42,665 nt of DNA from Bacteroidota bacterium (GCA_017857395.1 JAFMDF010000046.1:1-42665); one strand, 5' to 3'; numbered from the stretch's first letter, positions 26,001 through 34,069 are shown. Translations and numbers: made by a program. The notes: a model not told the origin generated them from the sequence alone.

Positions 26001-26753
26001 AATTGTCGTCAATGGAAATAAATGTTCTTTAGCCGTATAATGTCCACCATATCGCCCATTGGAATATAGTGGATGATGCAAGGCAAGGATAACATTTTTA
26101 TGTCTATTGTCTTTTAACTTATCTGCTAATCTTCTTAAAAATAATTCCCTCGTTCTGAATTCACAATCTTCGTTAATCCCTTTTTCATTGTCCCAATTTT
26201 CCAAATACCATTGGCTATTGATAGCCATCAATACGGTATTCTCTGACAAATCCTTTACTTCTGGGCCGCTACACCCTCTGTCTGGAATGTAGGTATCTCC
26301 TCTATCCAAATAATCTTGTACCAATTTTTCTTGTTGCCGAATGCTTTCGACCCCACCCTCTTTTGTCCAATCGTGGTTACCTGGAATAAAAAATACATTG
26401 CCCTTAAAGGTATTGAGGATATCCAATTGCGTTTTTTGGTGCGTTATGGCAGCTTTCTTTTCCTTTTCAGAGGCTATGTGGGCATGTACATTATCTCCCA
26501 AAAAAAGGATGGAGCTATTTGCATCAGCTTGCTTTAATTTTTGTCCCATTATTTGCAAAGTTGCTGACATTGTAGCCGATTCATCTTCTCCAATATCTCC
26601 AATTAAAAATAATTGATGTGCTAATGGTTTGTCAGGTAATGACACTTTCTGCCAATCTTTTTCTGCTTTTTTATATTGATGTTTATAACTAGCGCAAGCA
26701 GATACTAAGCTGATTATCAGTATTATAAAACTAAATTTTAATAATTTTTCCAT
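23022..26753 (-). CDS. Exported metallophosphatase - kinase-like domain - BamA-type barrel fusion
   Basis: This very large outer-membrane protein is 1243 aa from the ATG at 26753, which is chosen because it begins the signal peptide and lipobox-like SACAS; the frame extends 27 codons further into the promoter region. Residues about 45-385 are a calcineurin-like phosphoesterase with all metal ligands: GDIGE (D53), GDN (D87), GNHD (127-128), HH (226-227) and GHEH (306-309). Residues about 455-690 contain DWDRH (613-617) and RDRDQAF (640-646), resembling the catalytic core of secreted Fam20/CotH-like kinases. Residues about 880-1243 are a BamA/TamA-type beta-barrel ending in VSASVQF. The protein probably displays an enzyme on the cell surface or in the periplasm. 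The kinase-like call is inference. Confidence 0.85.
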   Translation of the reverse strand: MEKLLKFSFIILIISLVSACASYKHQYKKAEKDWQKVSLPDKPLAHQLFLIGDIGEDESATMSATLQIMGQKLKQADANSSILFLGDNVHAHIASEKEKKAAITHQKTQLDILNTFKGNVFFIPGNHDWTKEGGVESIRQQEKLVQDYLDRGDTYIPDRGCSGPEVKDLSENTVLMAINSQWYLENWDNEKGINEDCEFRTRELFLRRLADKLKDNRHKNVILALHHPLYSNGRYGGHYTAKEHLFPLTTIDSKLWIPLPIIGSIYAFLNSAIGSPQELVHPKYQALKTSILNQVDNYSNVLFVSGHEHSLQFFEDEEQDFIVSGSGAKQEPVALGDDATFVAGVKGFSQVYFYRDGEVWVEFWACSDKNGQNLDQTTLIFRKKIKPTLALNRHLTANQFSEYEQLKGQDSIVKSIMEQAEIKVADQNIWGHLYTEEYLTDYKMPVLDLATAKGGLMAYELGGGQQTNAIRLKNRKGKIYQLRSVEKVTDRMPSLLRKTFAVDLVKQQLTAGYPFSPLMVSPMAEAIDIFHTNPTVVYVPKQPNLGRYNDLGGEVYLFEERADGDWSDLKSFGYPEKIEKARKLINKKLKNDKTVIDQPLVLRCRLFDMIIGDWDRHSNQWRWATYEMEDDKKLYKPIPRDRDQAFAKFDGLGNAIADFTFPMVKASENFDGKITKKEATWLNYKARYFDRFFLNAMKLEDWEKEAKYIQEHLTDAAIEAAVKKIPPFAYDKRGKDFIEFIKSRRDDLLKVARQYYKVLNKEVLILGTHKDNLFIVNRLNDLQTKVSVYEYNKKKTEKQFLYERTFENEVSKELRLYGLDGADQFQVTGKVGQSPLVRLIGGKGEDSYADNSKVRGWSKRTIIYDDNKEKSTLRLKGETKDKRSKMEMRNTFNYRDYDYNYAIPVPMIGINPDDGFHLNLSMIWRTFSFKRKQNHRFNGSVAFGSGAYSLSYNADYFNTFQNWDMNLQLTAEVPRFVSNFHGLGNETERKTDEFGKDFYRIRRTLLAAYPSFKKRWDSGISFSVGPAFESIKIEEKAERITGADFMEFRPTIFNHQNFSGGNAGFHFYNADHFALPTQGLGLLVDANWRANLQDVDRQMLRFKSELTFFTRLTQTDYFVLENRLHGSHIIGDFDFFQAVSLGGGSSLRGFSQGRFSGRTAFYHTIDLRIKIIDSENSFLPISGGITPGFDYGRVWIKTEDSDKWHLSYGGSIWVAPLDVVALSAGMFFSEEKPRIAVSASVQF

Positions 26754-26797
26754 TATAATTAAAAATTGAGCACAGGAAATAACTGCGGGTAACCATA

Positions 26798-26863
26798 CAA
26801 AGATAGGCGGCTCAATTGCGGAGAAAGTTGACATTTATCATCACCGTAGGGTGACTTATGTTG
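26798..26863 (-). promoter_or_regulatory. FNR-like boxes and -7 element of the metallophosphatase fusion gene
   Basis: The exact box TGACATTTATCA (26829-26840) has a degenerate partner TGACTTATGTTG (26852-26863) offset by 23 bp. The -7 element on the minus strand is TATCTTTG (26805-26798), an exact TAnnTTTG, 33 bp from the proximal box. The predicted leader is about 38 nt, which supports the start at 26753. The same pair could weakly serve the divergent gene at 26941. Confidence 0.75.
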
Positions 26864-26940
26864 GTGATAGGAAGGAAAAATTAAAAGACCTTGCAGATAA
26901 ATTGAAAAGTATTTTTAAGACCTATATAAATAAAAACATC

Positions 26941-27552
26941 ATGAAAAATAATAGGGAAAAAACAAGCAACTTATTTTACAACCTCGCTAAAAACGGGATA
27001 GGTTTAGTATGTTTTATTTTGCTGTTTGCTAATGCTATAAACACACAAGCACAAGCACAAAATTTATCTTATTGGATTAGTGGAAATTCAGGTTTATACA
27101 CAGGTGGAGAGGAACTAGATGATGCCATAGTCATCGGAACAGATATTAATGTTGGTTGGAAACATAATTTATGGACTATTCAAATGAATTATGCACCTGA
27201 TTATATCCTTAAAGATAACAGAGATTTCGAATTGTATGAGTATAGTGGTTTATATGGCTACCAAAAGCATTTTTCGGATGGTCGTTTTTATGTGGCTACT
27301 GGATTGAGTTATTATGACCTAAAAAGAAATAATTCTTCAAGAACAGCACCATTAATTTTTTCGAATGTAGAGAATACCGTTGAAAAATCTATGGAAGATT
27401 ATGCTAAATTTGGTGTCCCCATCAAAATTGGGATTATTACCCATCTTTCCAAACGAATAGCTATTGGTAGTGCTTATTTTGCAAATATCAATTCCAATAA
27501 ATCCTATTTTGGTTATCAGGTTTCTTTGCAATTTGGTTTGTTTTCTTACTAG
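26941..27552 (+). CDS. Exported protein, probable small outer-membrane barrel
   Basis: I do not recognise a defined family. The ATG at 26941 gives 203 aa and starts a good signal peptide (hydrophobic about 18-30, cleavage near NTQAQAQ); the frame opens 30 codons earlier with unconvincing residues. The mature part alternates polar and aromatic residues in strand-like blocks (LWTIQMNYAPDYIL, FYVATGLSYYDL, SKRIAIGSAYF) and ends in VSLQFGLFSY with terminal aromatic residues, as barrels do. It is divergent from the metallophosphatase fusion and may share its control region. Confidence 0.65.
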   Translation: MKNNREKTSNLFYNLAKNGIGLVCFILLFANAINTQAQAQNLSYWISGNSGLYTGGEELDDAIVIGTDINVGWKHNLWTIQMNYAPDYILKDNRDFELYEYSGLYGYQKHFSDGRFYVATGLSYYDLKRNNSSRTAPLIFSNVENTVEKSMEDYAKFGVPIKIGIITHLSKRIAIGSAYFANINSNKSYFGYQVSLQFGLFSY

Positions 27553-27672
27553 GCTAATGGCAAACGGCGAACGGTTAAAAATCAAACGTCTGAGAATCAA
27601 TAAAATCTAAAATTATTAATGCTAGACGGGTAGCCGCAAAACAGACTGAAAGTCATTTAAATTAGTGCTCAT

Positions 27673-28557
27673 CTAGAAAACGCCGTTTAAACTCAAACCA
27701 AAAGCATCCCCTGTAACCATAGGTGTCAACTTGAATTGTTTATCTTTTGAACGGTGAAGATGAGGCACTAAAATACCAATTGCCGCTCCAACCCCATAAC
27801 CCACAATCACATCTGTAGGAAAATGCTTGCCGCCTTTATAACGTAGATAGGCCGTTGTGGCAGGAAGAACTGTCGCTACCGTCCAAACGACAGGTTTCCA
27901 TTTACTGTCAGGGTGATAATCTGCAAATACTTTTGCCGAGAAAAAAGACATCGTAGCTACGGTAGAAGTATGACCAGAAAAGAAAGACATTCTAGCAGAT
28001 GTAGATAATTTTTTTTCAATTGGTATAAGTGGGTCATAAACATAAGGTCTGGTTCTTTTGACAGAACTTTTGATTAAAGTGGTAATCCCTCCATTCAATA
28101 AAAGTGCCTCAGCCGCCATTGAACCGATTTTTAAATAATCTTTCCGCATATTTTTATCTGCTAAAAAGAGTAAAGGAAAAGCCACCGAACTGTAAAGAAA
28201 AATATCGCTGGTTTTCTGCGCCCTAAGGGAATAATTTCCAATAGTTGACCGATCAAAAGCCCTAACACTAGCTGGATTAAGAAACTCTAAGTCTTCTACT
28301 GTCAAAGGCGCTACTTTTTTGTGCAGGGACAAACCGGCCAATTGGACCCCTAAGCCAACAGAAAAAAAGCTGATTTCTTTTTTCAAGGAAAGCTCATAAG
28401 GAGAGGTAAAATCCTTTGTTGGCTGTTCTTTCTCTGGAAAGATATTTAATTGCTTAACAGACGCATTATCAGTTAGTAATAAGCTATTTTGCGTACAACA
28501 TATAGTCGCACAACACAGGAAAAAAACTAGGAAGAATAGATTTAAGATGGATTTCAT
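27673..28557 (-). CDS. PAP2 family membrane phosphatase
   Basis: This phosphatidic-acid-phosphatase-type enzyme has 294 aa. All three signature motifs are present: KSSVKRTRP (163-171), SFFSGH (191-196) and RYKGGKHFPTD (239-249), giving the catalytic His196 and His245. A signal-like N-terminus (about 1-21) and several hydrophobic helices place the active site in the periplasm. Substrates of related Bacteroidota enzymes include undecaprenyl pyrophosphate and lipid phosphates; the present one is unknown. The C2 motif has FSGH in place of PSGH. It stands alone on its strand and has no FNR-like box nearby. Confidence 0.88.
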   Translation of the reverse strand: MKSILNLFFLVFFLCCATICCTQNSLLLTDNASVKQLNIFPEKEQPTKDFTSPYELSLKKEISFFSVGLGVQLAGLSLHKKVAPLTVEDLEFLNPASVRAFDRSTIGNYSLRAQKTSDIFLYSSVAFPLLFLADKNMRKDYLKIGSMAAEALLLNGGITTLIKSSVKRTRPYVYDPLIPIEKKLSTSARMSFFSGHTSTVATMSFFSAKVFADYHPDSKWKPVVWTVATVLPATTAYLRYKGGKHFPTDVIVGYGVGAAIGILVPHLHRSKDKQFKLTPMVTGDAFGLSLNGVF

Positions 28558-28749
28558 TTTTACAATTTAATGGTTAGGCTAATAGTAAAAAATAGCTCAA
28601 TTCACTAGCATCACAGGACTTATGGAAGGGTTTTTATTAAAAAAACAATTATCGGTAAAGGTGCAGTCCTATATATAATGTTAATTACTATGGAACTATT
28701 GTATTTGGCAAAAAATGGAAAAGGAATAAAAATTCCTTTTGGAAATGAA

Positions 28750-28970
28750 TTTTACTGATTGTAACGGATTGCGGTGATTCCAAATGTTAACCCCTTTAGG
28801 GGTTTTATGTCGGTAGAAAATGGAGATTCACCCTGATTTAACCGTGCCTTTAGGTACGGAATATGATACATAATGTACCTAAAGGCACATTTTTGATTCG
28901 GGAAGACATCATTTTCTACCGACATTTTGTCCCGCAGGGACAGTTTCACCGCAAAACGCTACAATCAGGA
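28750..28970. repeat. Nested palindromic element, cruciform-like (REP/BIME type)
   Basis: Several inverted pairs are nested around one centre. The outer pair is GATTGTAACGGATTGCGGTGA (28757-28777) with its near-inverse at 28946-28966 (17 of 21 match). The middle pair ATGTCGGTAGAAAATG (28807-28822) and 28910-28925 is perfect. The inner pair GTGCCTTTAGGTAC (28844-28857) and 28875-28888 is also perfect. Two short palindromes, CCCCTTTAGGGG on the left flank and GTCCCGCAGGGAC on the right, lie between outer and middle arms. The apparent 65-codon frame in it is just the repeat. Such elements are usually moved by RAYT-type transposases, none of which is in the window. Confidence 0.85.
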
Positions 28971-29030
28971 ATTTTATAATTACGATTTACTAGACAATAT
29001 CAACTTAACTAATCCTTTAGATAAAGGAAT

Positions 29031-29099
29031 TGACAAATATCACCGATAACCATTGACATTTCTTACCAATAAATTGGGTAAATCGGGTGATTTTTGTCA
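29031..29099 (+). promoter_or_regulatory. FNR-like boxes upstream of the PycTM-like gene
   Basis: The box TGACAAATATCA (29031-29042) ends 71 nt before the start codon at 29114, the same distance as proximal boxes elsewhere. A weak -7-like ATAAATTG lies at 29069-29076. A second exact box, TGATTTTTGTCA (29088-29099), lies 14 nt before the ATG, that is downstream of the predicted start point, where it could repress. The pair is not offset by 22-23 bp, unlike the others. Confidence 0.6.
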
Positions 29100-29113
29100 T
29101 TAAAAGAAAAACA

Positions 29114-29704
29114 ATGGGATATAAACATTCAGCTGATTTATTTGAACTAAAAGAAGGCCGAAAGAACCAAAGAGCCTTAGATACTTTCTTACGAAATAGT
29201 TATCGGACACATACGGGATTGAGTGCTTTAGCAGACCGAAAGGCCAATATCTTAATTCGATTCAACTCTATTTTAATCAGTATATTATTGATTTTCTTTA
29301 AGGAAATAATCGAAATGAATCCTGCTATCTTTATTTCAGGTTTTATTTTTCTATTTACTTCTTTGATTTCTCTTCTTTTTGCAACAATGGCAGCTCGACC
29401 ACATGTGACCAAATTAAATGACTCACCACTTAAATCACTCAATGAAATAAAAAGAGATATATTCTTTTTTGGAAATTTTGTGGACTTGCCTTTACCTCGC
29501 TATGAAGAGGCTTTCAATGAAATGTTGCAAGATTATCGAGTTATCTATGGTAATATGATTCGGGATATTTACTATTTAGGTAAAATACTGGACGTAAAAT
29601 TCAAATATATTACCTGGTCTTATAATGTCTTTTTGGTTGGCTTGACCCTTACGGTACTTGCATTCACAGTCTCCTTTTTTCTTTCCAATGGTGCAGGGTT
29701 TTGA
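29114..29704 (+). CDS. PycTM-like (DUF5706-type) membrane protein, possible Pycsar effector
   Basis: This 196-aa protein starts at 29114 (MGYKHSADLF); nine upstream codons overlap the second FNR-like box and are probably not translated. The segment GLSALADRKANILIRFNSIL (35-54) is the conserved N-terminal motif of the PycTM/DUF5706 family. Membrane helices follow (about 50-63, 71-92 and 168-190). In anti-phage Pycsar systems such proteins are activated by cCMP or cUMP and disrupt the inner membrane. Here no nucleotide cyclase gene is adjacent, so it is an orphan and may have another role. The FNR-like box suggests control by a physiological signal rather than phage infection. Confidence 0.75.
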   Translation: MGYKHSADLFELKEGRKNQRALDTFLRNSYRTHTGLSALADRKANILIRFNSILISILLIFFKEIIEMNPAIFISGFIFLFTSLISLLFATMAARPHVTKLNDSPLKSLNEIKRDIFFFGNFVDLPLPRYEEAFNEMLQDYRVIYGNMIRDIYYLGKILDVKFKYITWSYNVFLVGLTLTVLAFTVSFFLSNGAGF

Positions 29705-29750
29705 ATGAATTTAGATTTGCTCGTATTAATCTGACTTCTGACAGAAAAAT

Positions 29751-31064
29751 TTAGCCCCCCATCCCTTCGGGTTCGGAATTATCATTCCTCATGGTCTGAC
29801 TTCTGACTTCTTTTTCTTCCCTAACCAGCTTATCTATTTTCGATGCCAATAGTAAGTGGTCGTAACTCGAATTTCTATTCAATACATTAGACATTAAAGC
29901 AACCATATAAGTGGTACTATCTGGCTGTTCAATAATGGCAATCGAGTTCATGTAATTTTTGACATTTCCTTTGTATTTACCACAATTGGGATTCAATTTC
30001 CTGTTACAACTATAGAGACTGCCCGATTTAAAATAAACCGCCCCTTCCTTGAGGGCAGCGGCAGAGGCATAGCGAATTCGACGGTCGGTTAAATAAAGTA
30101 AGCGCTTGATTTCCAGACTTGATTTAACATCGTTGATATTGCCACTTTCAAGGGCCACCATCCATTTCATTAAGCCAACTGGTGTGCCTGTACTGCCTCC
30201 TTTTCGGGGAATAATACTCGTTGCCCCACGGGTAAACATCGTCCCTAATCGCCATTCATCGTGCCCGATGCCTAATTCTCTAAGCGGTTCATTGACAACG
30301 GCAATGGCTAGTTCTGATAGTTCTTTTTTAGGAGTGTTTTTAAAATAGGCTGCTGCTACTGAATCGGATAAAGCAGGATATTCTTTTCCAAAAACACGCA
30401 TTAATAAAACCTCTCGCCAAAGCACACTTGCTGCCCCATTATTGCTGACAGACATCATGTGGTCTGCCCATTCATATAGGCTAAACACATCACTTTCTCG
30501 CACCTGCCGTTTTACCAATTTTTTAGATAAAGTATCATAAATAGGAATCCTATGCTCATCATAAATAGCCCATTGCCCCGCCCTAACTTTTTTCGTTCTC
30601 AATAATTCCTGACGCAACTCAAAAGAGTCCAAATAGATATTTTGTAATTCACAAAAAAGCCCTGTAATCACCGCTAATTTACCTACACTTCCCGGTTGAA
30701 AATTGTCATAGCCTTTTCTTTGGGCATAACGAGCGGGTTGATTGGGCGTAATGTCTAAAAGGGCAACTGCATAACTTTCGTCTAAGCGTGGAAATAATTT
30801 ATTTAAATCTTTTTGCAAATCGGTGTCTATGTAAAAAAGACTGTCTTTTTTAAGACTATCCACTAAATTTAGTTGAATGTCTTTGATGGATTTTTTAGCC
30901 CCTTCTATTCTTTTTTTACCTTTAATTTCTCCTTTTTCCACTAGTTGATGCCATAATAATCGACGTATGCCCGTCAACAAATAACCGTCAATGGGATAAG
31001 CAGCTATTTCGGTGAAAACGCTGAAGGATAAAAGAAATAAAAGAAAATATGATTTTTGGGTCAT
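29751..31064 (-). CDS. Exported serine hydrolase, class A beta-lactamase fold (second)
   Basis: This 437-aa protein has an N-terminal signal (about 1-22, ending TEIAAYP) and the motif set SVGK (126-129), SNN (207-209) and KSG (346-348), so nucleophile Ser126 and base Lys129 are present. It is longer than the paralogue at 16380-17285 and has a basic pre-domain (about 40-90). The last residues EVRSQTMRNDNSEPEGMGG are low-complexity and are encoded partly by a fragment of the GTCTGAC repeat family, so the tail looks like a repeat-derived extension. It is the last gene of the stress/sulfide operon, 45 bp after the dikinase-like gene. Function may concern the cell wall or an unknown ester substrate. 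Confidence 0.83.
   Translation of the reverse strand: MTQKSYFLLFLLSFSVFTEIAAYPIDGYLLTGIRRLLWHQLVEKGEIKGKKRIEGAKKSIKDIQLNLVDSLKKDSLFYIDTDLQKDLNKLFPRLDESYAVALLDITPNQPARYAQRKGYDNFQPGSVGKLAVITGLFCELQNIYLDSFELRQELLRTKKVRAGQWAIYDEHRIPIYDTLSKKLVKRQVRESDVFSLYEWADHMMSVSNNGAASVLWREVLLMRVFGKEYPALSDSVAAAYFKNTPKKELSELAIAVVNEPLRELGIGHDEWRLGTMFTRGATSIIPRKGGSTGTPVGLMKWMVALESGNINDVKSSLEIKRLLYLTDRRIRYASAAALKEGAVYFKSGSLYSCNRKLNPNCGKYKGNVKNYMNSIAIIEQPDSTTYMVALMSNVLNRNSSYDHLLLASKIDKLVREEKEVRSQTMRNDNSEPEGMGG
29785..29808. repeat. Fragment of the GTCTGAC palindromic family inside a gene end
   Basis: CATGGTCTGACTTCTGACTTC lies within the 3' end of the serine hydrolase gene and matches the outer arm words of the repeats at 2608-2735 and 10971-11108. 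A related CTGACTTCTGACAG word occurs just outside the gene at about 29731-29744. The repeat has been captured as coding sequence for the C-terminal tail. Confidence 0.5.
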
Positions 31065-31109
31065 TTATTTTGAGTTTAATCGTGATGGTAGCGCTATAAA
31101 AAGTCAATT

Positions 31110-34028
31110 TCAAGGATTAATTGTTTCCAACAATGCCTTTCGACTGACCTTTTTACGTTTCTCAATTTTAGGCGTAATAGCAGCCAAATATTCAGAAGCC
31201 GCCGCATTTTTATTTTCTACAAAAGGACGTATTTGAAATAGCCAAATTTTATCTTCTTTAAAACCCAATTCGATGTCAAAAGGGCCAAAAGAATCAATCC
31301 CTGCAACGTAAGGCATTTTTCGTTGAACATCGTAAGCTAATAAACGCAAATCATAGCGATTTTGATGGTTTAAAATGGGACTTTCAAAGGTGGTTAAATG
31401 TTTGGAAGTGCCACCCGTTAAAGGCAAGCGACGATAAGCAGGTTCTCTTGCAGGGGATAATAAAATTTGGTCAATTCCTTGTTTTAGTAACCAAGTTTCT
31501 GCCGCCTGTCCATCGACTGCGCCACCTGCGCCTCGGCTAAAAGCAACCGTTAAATCTCGATAATCGCCCGTCGAAATACCTTTGGTGACCAAAACACCAG
31601 AATATTCTACATCCACGCTTGGAATAATTAGGATAGAGGGAAAAACATTTTCTGGGTTTAAAAGATACCGCTGCCGCCATTTATAACTTCTTTCTGTAAA
31701 AGGAGATGCCCAAACTTCTCGAATGCCTCGACGGATATCTTCCATTGATACCACATTAAATAAGGTCTTGTTTAAGCCTGCCCCTGTAAATTCGTTTAAA
31801 TCTTCCATATTCGTATCGCTGCGAACAAAAACGGGAACTTTTCCTATTTCTTTGCCAAAAGCAGCTTCAAAACTGGTCTCTAAATCCTCCATAAAATCCT
31901 TGCGAAATCGGATTTTGGTAAAAGCTGTTCTTAAGGTGGCAAACTCTTTTAATATATAGGCTTCAATAGCTGCTTCTGGTCGATTTTCGGCGCGCATTAT
32001 TTCCGCTTCTTTATAAATTATTTCTAAAAAACGCCAATAAGATACGGTTTGTCCAGGCATTTTTTGGATTAAATGTTGTCGAAATACGCCAAAAGGAATG
32101 ACAATGCCTTCTACTACATTTTCGGGAAATAATTCTTTTAGTTGTGCTAAATTAGCCGCTTTAGGGCCACAAATTTTGCCCGATGCAGTTGCATTAATTT
32201 CTCGCATATTCAGCACCTCTTTTTGGCTTAAATCTAATTTATCTATCGGAACATTAACTCTAGTTTCTGTTCTTTTTTTAGTAGCAAATAACCCATTTTC
32301 TTCAGCAGTCATAGCGGAAGTTGGTTTGAGAATAACCGTTCCTTTATTAGAAACAGCATAAAAAACCGATTGTCCAGCGTAAGCCTTTAATTCTTGTAAA
32401 TTTTGACTAGATAAGACCGCATTGGGAATTCCTAAATTACGTGCTAATAATTGGATGTGTGATACACTATTCCCTTCACTAACCGTGGCAATACCCGCCA
32501 CTGGTTTTAAACCTGAAGGAGGGCTTTCAAAAACATAAATTTTATCATTGGCTACTTGAATATCTGCAGTTGCCCCTTCTATAACGACCAATTCCCCTTT
32601 TGCATAACCAGGGTTTAAACCTCGAACAGCACTTTGATTGGCAATGCCCATCACCTCGTTGGAAAAGTTGGCTTCTCTCGCTAAAAAATCACCTAGTTGA
32701 CTGACCGTTTGCCCTAAATTTAATAGCACAGAACTACGAATTCGGTCATCGTAAAAACCATATACCAAAGGTTCAAAACCTCCATATAATTCAATTACAT
32801 CTTGATAAACACCTTTAGGCATCGCACTGCCCCACTCGACCAATCTTTTCGATGTTTCCAGCTGTGTCAATAGATTTTCTAATGAAAAATTAGCTTTTCT
32901 GGACACTTCTAATTGCGGACTAATGACATCCCATTCCCATTCCTCCACTAGCCCTGTGCCAACAACGACCAATCCTGAATAGCAAATTTTATTTAATAAA
33001 TCATCTAGCGTTTCAGGCGACCAATGGGTAATTTCTCTTAAAAATATGGCTTCTAAAGCAATAGAAATATCCAATAAGGCTAATCTTGCTTTACCACTTT
33101 TTACGGCAAAAATGTTTGTTCTGATTTCTTCAATTTTTTCTGCTGTCGCCATCGTTTTTTCAACAGAAATAGGCGAATCGTAATAGTTTTTAATATAGGT
33201 TTCTAATGATTTTCGAATATTGGATTTCCTAGGTAAATCATTCAAATATTTATACAATTCAAAAAAGTCAACTGGTTGATATAATAATTCCATATTGGCA
33301 ATTAACTCCTCGAATGCCATGCGTAATTCAGCCGTTAATGCTGCTTCGTGAGTTGCTTTAAAGGCAATGACTTCTGCCAAATCTCCTTCATCGGGTTGTC
33401 CATGAATTTTTGTCCGCAATTTCATAAAAGCAGGAAAGCTATCACCGATTATTTTGGAAGTTGACCGAACAAATTCGGTTCTAGTATCGACCCCTTGATG
33501 CGGAATGTTTTTGACAGCTTCACGCAATAAATAAAATTGATTTTTCAGCACCTTTTCACGGCGCAATAATTTGGTAAAAAAATCAATTCCCCAAGTTTCT
33601 TCATCCTGAATCTGAAAAGCCCCTCGATAATATTGTCCCCTTCTTTGCACCCAACCATTGTCGATATTACGTAAGTATTTTTCTAGTTGGTATTGTTTTA
33701 ATCTGGAGTTATAATTTTCAGCATCCCAAAACTCATCTGGGTCAGTTCCTGTTAAGATTTGTCCTAAAAAAATATGATTCGTTTTAGCTAAGGAAGCAAC
33801 TTCGGCTTTATACCTTGCATGCTGTTTGCCGCCAATGTCTGCACATTGTTCTCTTGGCAAAATTATAGTGCTATCGGGACAAAACCAGCGAATGTCTTTA
33901 TATGGCCCTCTGACATCGGCTTTAAATTTTGTAATCAATTTTTTTATTTCCCCATCTTCTAGTTTTTGACTACTCCCGATGAGGGGCATCAAAAAAAGAA
34001 AAAACAGAAGGTATAGCTGCTTGTTCAT
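31110..34028 (-). CDS. Exported glucan-water-dikinase-like protein (phosphohistidine swivel + PPDK-type ATP-grasp)
   Basis: This is a 972-aa protein from the ATG at 34028, chosen because it starts a typical signal peptide (MNKQLYLLFFLFLMPLIGSSQ); the frame extends 8 codons further. In the numbering of the longer frame, residues 30-470 are helical and unrecognised. Residues about 480-580 form a PEP-utiliser swivel domain with SVSHIQLLARNLGIP, whose H532 is the phosphohistidine. Residues about 620-945 form a PPDK-type ATP-binding domain with GPKAANLAQL, VRSDTNMEDLNEFTGAGL and a terminal FQIRPF. The order swivel then ATP-grasp is that of plant GWD/PWD, the reverse of PEP synthase. The signal peptide is puzzling for an ATP-using enzyme. 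Confidence 0.85.
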   Translation of the reverse strand: MNKQLYLLFFLFLMPLIGSSQKLEDGEIKKLITKFKADVRGPYKDIRWFCPDSTIILPREQCADIGGKQHARYKAEVASLAKTNHIFLGQILTGTDPDEFWDAENYNSRLKQYQLEKYLRNIDNGWVQRRGQYYRGAFQIQDEETWGIDFFTKLLRREKVLKNQFYLLREAVKNIPHQGVDTRTEFVRSTSKIIGDSFPAFMKLRTKIHGQPDEGDLAEVIAFKATHEAALTAELRMAFEELIANMELLYQPVDFFELYKYLNDLPRKSNIRKSLETYIKNYYDSPISVEKTMATAEKIEEIRTNIFAVKSGKARLALLDISIALEAIFLREITHWSPETLDDLLNKICYSGLVVVGTGLVEEWEWDVISPQLEVSRKANFSLENLLTQLETSKRLVEWGSAMPKGVYQDVIELYGGFEPLVYGFYDDRIRSSVLLNLGQTVSQLGDFLAREANFSNEVMGIANQSAVRGLNPGYAKGELVVIEGATADIQVANDKIYVFESPPSGLKPVAGIATVSEGNSVSHIQLLARNLGIPNAVLSSQNLQELKAYAGQSVFYAVSNKGTVILKPTSAMTAEENGLFATKKRTETRVNVPIDKLDLSQKEVLNMREINATASGKICGPKAANLAQLKELFPENVVEGIVIPFGVFRQHLIQKMPGQTVSYWRFLEIIYKEAEIMRAENRPEAAIEAYILKEFATLRTAFTKIRFRKDFMEDLETSFEAAFGKEIGKVPVFVRSDTNMEDLNEFTGAGLNKTLFNVVSMEDIRRGIREVWASPFTERSYKWRQRYLLNPENVFPSILIIPSVDVEYSGVLVTKGISTGDYRDLTVAFSRGAGGAVDGQAAETWLLKQGIDQILLSPAREPAYRRLPLTGGTSKHLTTFESPILNHQNRYDLRLLAYDVQRKMPYVAGIDSFGPFDIELGFKEDKIWLFQIRPFVENKNAAASEYLAAITPKIEKRKKVSRKALLETINP

Positions 34029-34069
34029 ATCTGTTGTTTTAAAAATCGGCATTAGGAATTAATTCAATC

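Noticed and set aside
28752-28949. 65-codon minus-strand frame
   Set aside because: It is made entirely of the nested palindromic repeat.
29114-29704. Complete Pycsar defence system
   Set aside because: No nucleotide cyclase or other defence gene lies on either side; only the effector-like protein is present.
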